A stretch of 64,000 nt of DNA from Rhinopomastus cyanomelas (taxonomy: Eukaryota; Chordata; Aves; Bucerotiformes; Rhinopomastidae). Made by a program: the position numbers and the translations under genes. Position 1 is the stretch's first letter; each line of letters begins with the position of its first letter. The notes beneath the pieces were generated by a model, which was not told the origin of the DNA, did not search any database, and saw nothing but the letters and a program-made list of their open reading frames with translations. The stretch lies in the NCBI GenBank assembly GCA_013400115.1, contig VXBP01008680.1, positions 124,001 to 188,000 of the forward strand. Direction: 5' to 3'. Positions 60,741-64,000 of this stretch are shown one piece after another.

Positions 60741-61384
60741 ATGAAGTGCATGTACTACATCATGAGATGAGGGAAGGTGCTGCCTGGTAACACTCCACCC
60801 CTCTCACAGCTCCTTGAGGTCTTGATGTGGCTGCTGAGCATTGAGTCCCATCGTGAGTCCATAGATCATCAGGTTTTAAATTTGCAGAGGAGTTTTTGCC
60901 TTCAGTGAGTCACAGATGTTAGATTAAATCACATAAAATCTATCTTTCCCCCCAGAAGTCAGCCCATGACCTGCAAAAGCTAAACTAAACCATTTCAGCT
61001 AGAGCCAATATCACAATTGTGTACTGTATTCCAGAAGGTCAAATAAGAAATGTCTGAGAGAGTTGCTGCAGTGGCTGTCAACAGACAGATAGGGAAATGA
61101 AAAAATCATGAAAATTGGGAAAAAAATCATCAAATAAAGCAACTGGAATATTAATTTGTTTTATAAAGAATTGGAAATAAACAGACCCATATAGTGCAAA
61201 TCTAATCACCCATTTTTCTTCTTTATATGCACTTTTAAATGAGAGCTGAGGTAATAACTGTAACTAAGATGGACATTAATGACTGCTCTTGCCACTGTGC
61301 AATAGTTTATTCTAGAAGAAAAAAACATCTCTGTTATCATTATGCATTAACTTTGTAAATCCGCTAACAACTCACACAGGAGTT

Positions 61385-61450
61385 TGGACTAGATTGGACT
61401 GGATGATCTTTTGATGTCCTTTCCAATCCCTAATGATTCTATGATTCTAT
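61385..61450 (+). mobile_element. CR1 tail sharing the flank of the 60240 copy
   Basis: About 65 bases: TTTGGACTAGATTGGACTGG, ATGATCTTTTGATGTCCTTT, CCAATCCCTAATGATTCTAT GATTCTAT. It is followed by the same 40-base flank as the copy ending at 60700. Confidence 0.9.
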
Positions 61451-61490
61451 AATAGGTCGAAGGTTACCCTGCCATGCCTAGTAGTGCTTG
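61451..61490 (+). repeat. Duplicated 40-bp CR1 flank, copy 2
   Basis: AATAGGTCGAAGGTTACCCT then GCCATGCCTAGTAGTGCTTG, 750 bases from copy 1. Beyond the block the sequences diverge (ATGAAGTGC against TACCACACA). Confidence 0.9.
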
Positions 61491-64000
61491 TACCACACAC
61501 GTTTACTGAAATTGAAACTAAAGTACAGAAGGATGTAGTGTCTTGTCCAAGGACATCTGGCAAGACCAAGATGGGGCTGGAAACCTAACTTCCAGCTCTC
61601 CCAAGACATAGGTTCAGCTCGATGCAGCTCAAAGGATCGCCACAAATTGCTCACTGTCGGGTTTAACTCATCTTCCAGTGCCAGCAGAAATGCAAGAGAG
61701 GAGCCAGTGACATGTGGCTGGGGAGTGCAGCAGCTTTGATTTCAATGAGTTTTAATTGGCATAGAGTCAGACTCCTTAATCCTGTATGTTCATGGTTGCT
61801 CCTCCAAGGCACAATGCCCATGTTTTGGAAATGCAACTGCAGAGGCTGCAGCAACATGAGATCAACTCACAGCACAGCTAGTCATCAAAAAGAATCTATA
61901 AAGGAGGTTGTGGTCCTTAAAGGACTATGAATAGCCCCTCTCTTGCCACTTTATTCTGTGTTTGCTTTTGTACGTTTTTAATAGATGTGAGACTGACATT
62001 TCATGCTAGTTCCAAACCTGACTTCCATTCATATAGACAGGACAGTAAGTACAAATCAGGATTCTAGGGTAAGAGTCTCTTGCAGGAGAAACCCTTAACC
62101 AACCCATATGCACACCTGCACCACCACTCAAACACCACCCACTGTCCAACACTCTGTACGTTTAGCCTGTATATGGGGCTAAACTACAGCAGTTGCTCTT
62201 TGACCGTGAGACCTCTCCCCAGCTAAGAAGGTGGATCAGGAAAAGAAGACCCATGGGTTGAAATGGATTTAGTTAAATAGCCAAACTGCTAAAATAAATT
62301 CCACAAAGTTGTACTCATGCCAGCAACTGTGCAGTAGTTATAATAAAGATGAGATTTGTCCTCAGGAAAAGGAAGAGGAGCTGGGTCCAAGGAAGATCAG
62401 GCAGTGTGGTGTTTATGGTCTGGGATACACCTGCGAGCCAGCTGAGGTGGGCTTCCCTGTCTGACTCAAAACGCATAATGGCCTGCAGAACATGGCTGGT
62501 CTCTGATTCCATCCTAGAAAAAAACCAGGACAAACACATTGGACACCCTTTTGTCATCAGGATACAAAACAACAGCAACACTATCTCAGGTTAATGAGGT
62601 TTACATTTTTGTCCTACTGGTTTCTCTGACGTTTTGAAAGCATTCAAACCAAAGCACCTCCCTTTGGCAAGCACTAGTCTTTACTGAATCATTACCCTGA
62701 ATTGCCTCCACCCCTCAAACAGCAGAGAACAGACATCTCCCCTGTGCCTCTGATCCAAATTCTTCTCTCTGGGTGGCTTCCCAGGACCCTCAGCATTTCG
62801 ATTAACTGAGTGTTTTTCTGCTAGAGTGGTTAATAAGTGAAATCGGATTTTGTAGCTGAAAAATTAGTTCCTGGTTATAGGAGGATTAATGGTTCCCTGT
62901 CTCTTAAGCATGTGCCCACTGGCAGGGCTCTCTGCTGGGTCCTAGCATGCGCCGGGGCAATCTGTTCCTTTGGCTTTCTCTTTCACAAGGGGTTTTATTG
63001 TTTGTTTCACTAATTTCCCCTGGTTTTCTTCTTTTTCCTCCTCACAATGGGGGAAGTTGGAAAGAAAAAAGGATTGAGAGAAGCAGGAATGGGCTCTGAG
63101 CTCTTGCACAGGAACGCCTGCAGCCTGCTCCGCAGAAGAGCGCACACCTCTCTGTGAGGTGGGAGAGAGACAGCTTGTCTCACTCTTCTCTGGGCAAGGC
63201 ACAAAGTCGTAGCAGAAAAACAGCCACGGCAAACAAAGCCTCAGACCCATTTTAACCAAATACTTTATTCTCTCAGCTAGGTGAAGAGCCTTGGGAGAGT
63301 TTGGGTTTGAGCTGTTGTAAAACCTTCCCTTCTCTAGAGGGAATTTGCAGAGCTCCATTATTAATAAGCATCGTGGGTTTAGAGAAACAAAGGCTGGAGG
63401 AGGGGAGGGGGAGCCTTGTTTTAGGAAGGGGGCCAAGAAAGACAAGATGTTTAGGAGGGGGAAGTATCGACACCCTTGGAATAGAGAAAGTGTCGAGTGC
63501 CAGCTGCAGAGTGCCTAAAAGAATGAGTGTCTCCAAAGCTTTTGTCTCCTTATATGGTAAAATGATAGAGAGGGGTTTCACTAGGCTGGGGAAGGCAGCA
63601 GCCTCTTTCCACACAACACTGACTGCAGAGCTGAAATCAGAAGAGCTGCTCTTCGCAGGCAGTAGAAAGCCCTGGCTGACCGTACAGCTCTCCTCTGCAA
63701 GCAGGCCAGTGTGCTCTTTGCACCTTAGTTAATGGAGGTGACCCCCTGTCCCTGGTCCAGGAGGTGACATTAACTGCCCGCTACTGCTCTGTAAGTAAAT
63801 ACCCCCTTTTTCCCCCCTCCCTCCCCACTACCCATCTTTGAAGGTGTCGCTTTGAACAAAGGGTGCTGAGAGGAGGAGAGGGTTTAATGCCCCAGTGGGT
63901 TGTTGGGTAAGGATGAGAGGAGAGAGACTGCTGGTCCCCCTTTCTTCTGAGCACACAGCAAGGGGTGTGAAGAGGACAAAAAGACAAATTTCTTATCAGA
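61491..64000. other. Intergenic or intronic, no gene recognised
   Basis: The minus frame at 62942-63445 (167 codons) and the plus frame at 63301-63732 (143 codons) overlap each other, lack known domains and have no splice support. A pyrimidine-rich run lies at about 63800-63835. Confidence 0.45.

Noticed and set aside
62942..63732. Overlapping 167- and 143-codon frames on opposite strands
   Set aside because: Each is a shadow of the other, with no domain, splice or promoter evidence for either.

Overview
The window is nuclear DNA of a bird. The main evidence is about thirty-four copies or fragments of CR1, the non-LTR retrotransposon that dominates avian genomes. Many end in the diagnostic ATTCTATG-type 3' repeat. 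By eye they cover roughly 9.5 kb, about 15% of the window, and several subfamilies of different ages are present. That is a high load for a bird and would fit a CR1-rich lineage such as Piciformes, but this placement is inference. There are no bacterial genes, rRNA, tRNA or CRISPR arrays.

The one convincing protein-coding gene lies on the minus strand at 24860-27560. It encodes a PHF7-like (G2E3/PHF7 family) PHD/RING zinc-finger protein. I rebuilt ten coding exons with GT-AG junctions and matching phases, giving an uninterrupted 411-residue protein. Its order is: extended PHD finger, RING-type finger, a further cysteine-rich PHD-like block, and a Ser/Pro- then Arg-rich tail. Directly downstream (about 23990-24858) is a decayed second copy. 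It has remnants resembling exons 4, 5 and 9 and the adjoining introns, with a frameshift and a premature stop, so the locus looks like a tandem family.

Layout. 1-23900: non-coding, with scattered CR1 pieces (783-1645, 4447-5000, 6725-7500, 10942-11212, 21717-21920, 22618-23922) and a short minisatellite near the left end. 23990-27600: GC-rich PHF7-like block with no recognised CR1 insertion. 27838-36900: CR1 fragments and unannotated sequence, plus an assembly junction near 32931 flanked by a repeated segment. 36905-37901: a long CR1 fragment with a 297-codon open reverse-transcriptase frame. 38090-38430: a compact CpG island with an X-box-like inverted repeat, a short ATG-bearing segment and a splice donor; this is a candidate promoter and first exon whose remaining exons I could not find. 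38719-64000: non-coding with more CR1, including two tails about 750 bp apart that share the same non-CR1 flank.

Three single N positions (4808, 32537, 32931) mark assembly joins. At least two sit where the flanking sequence shows missing or duplicated material. Many open frames in the window are translations of CR1 or chance frames and are not reported as genes.
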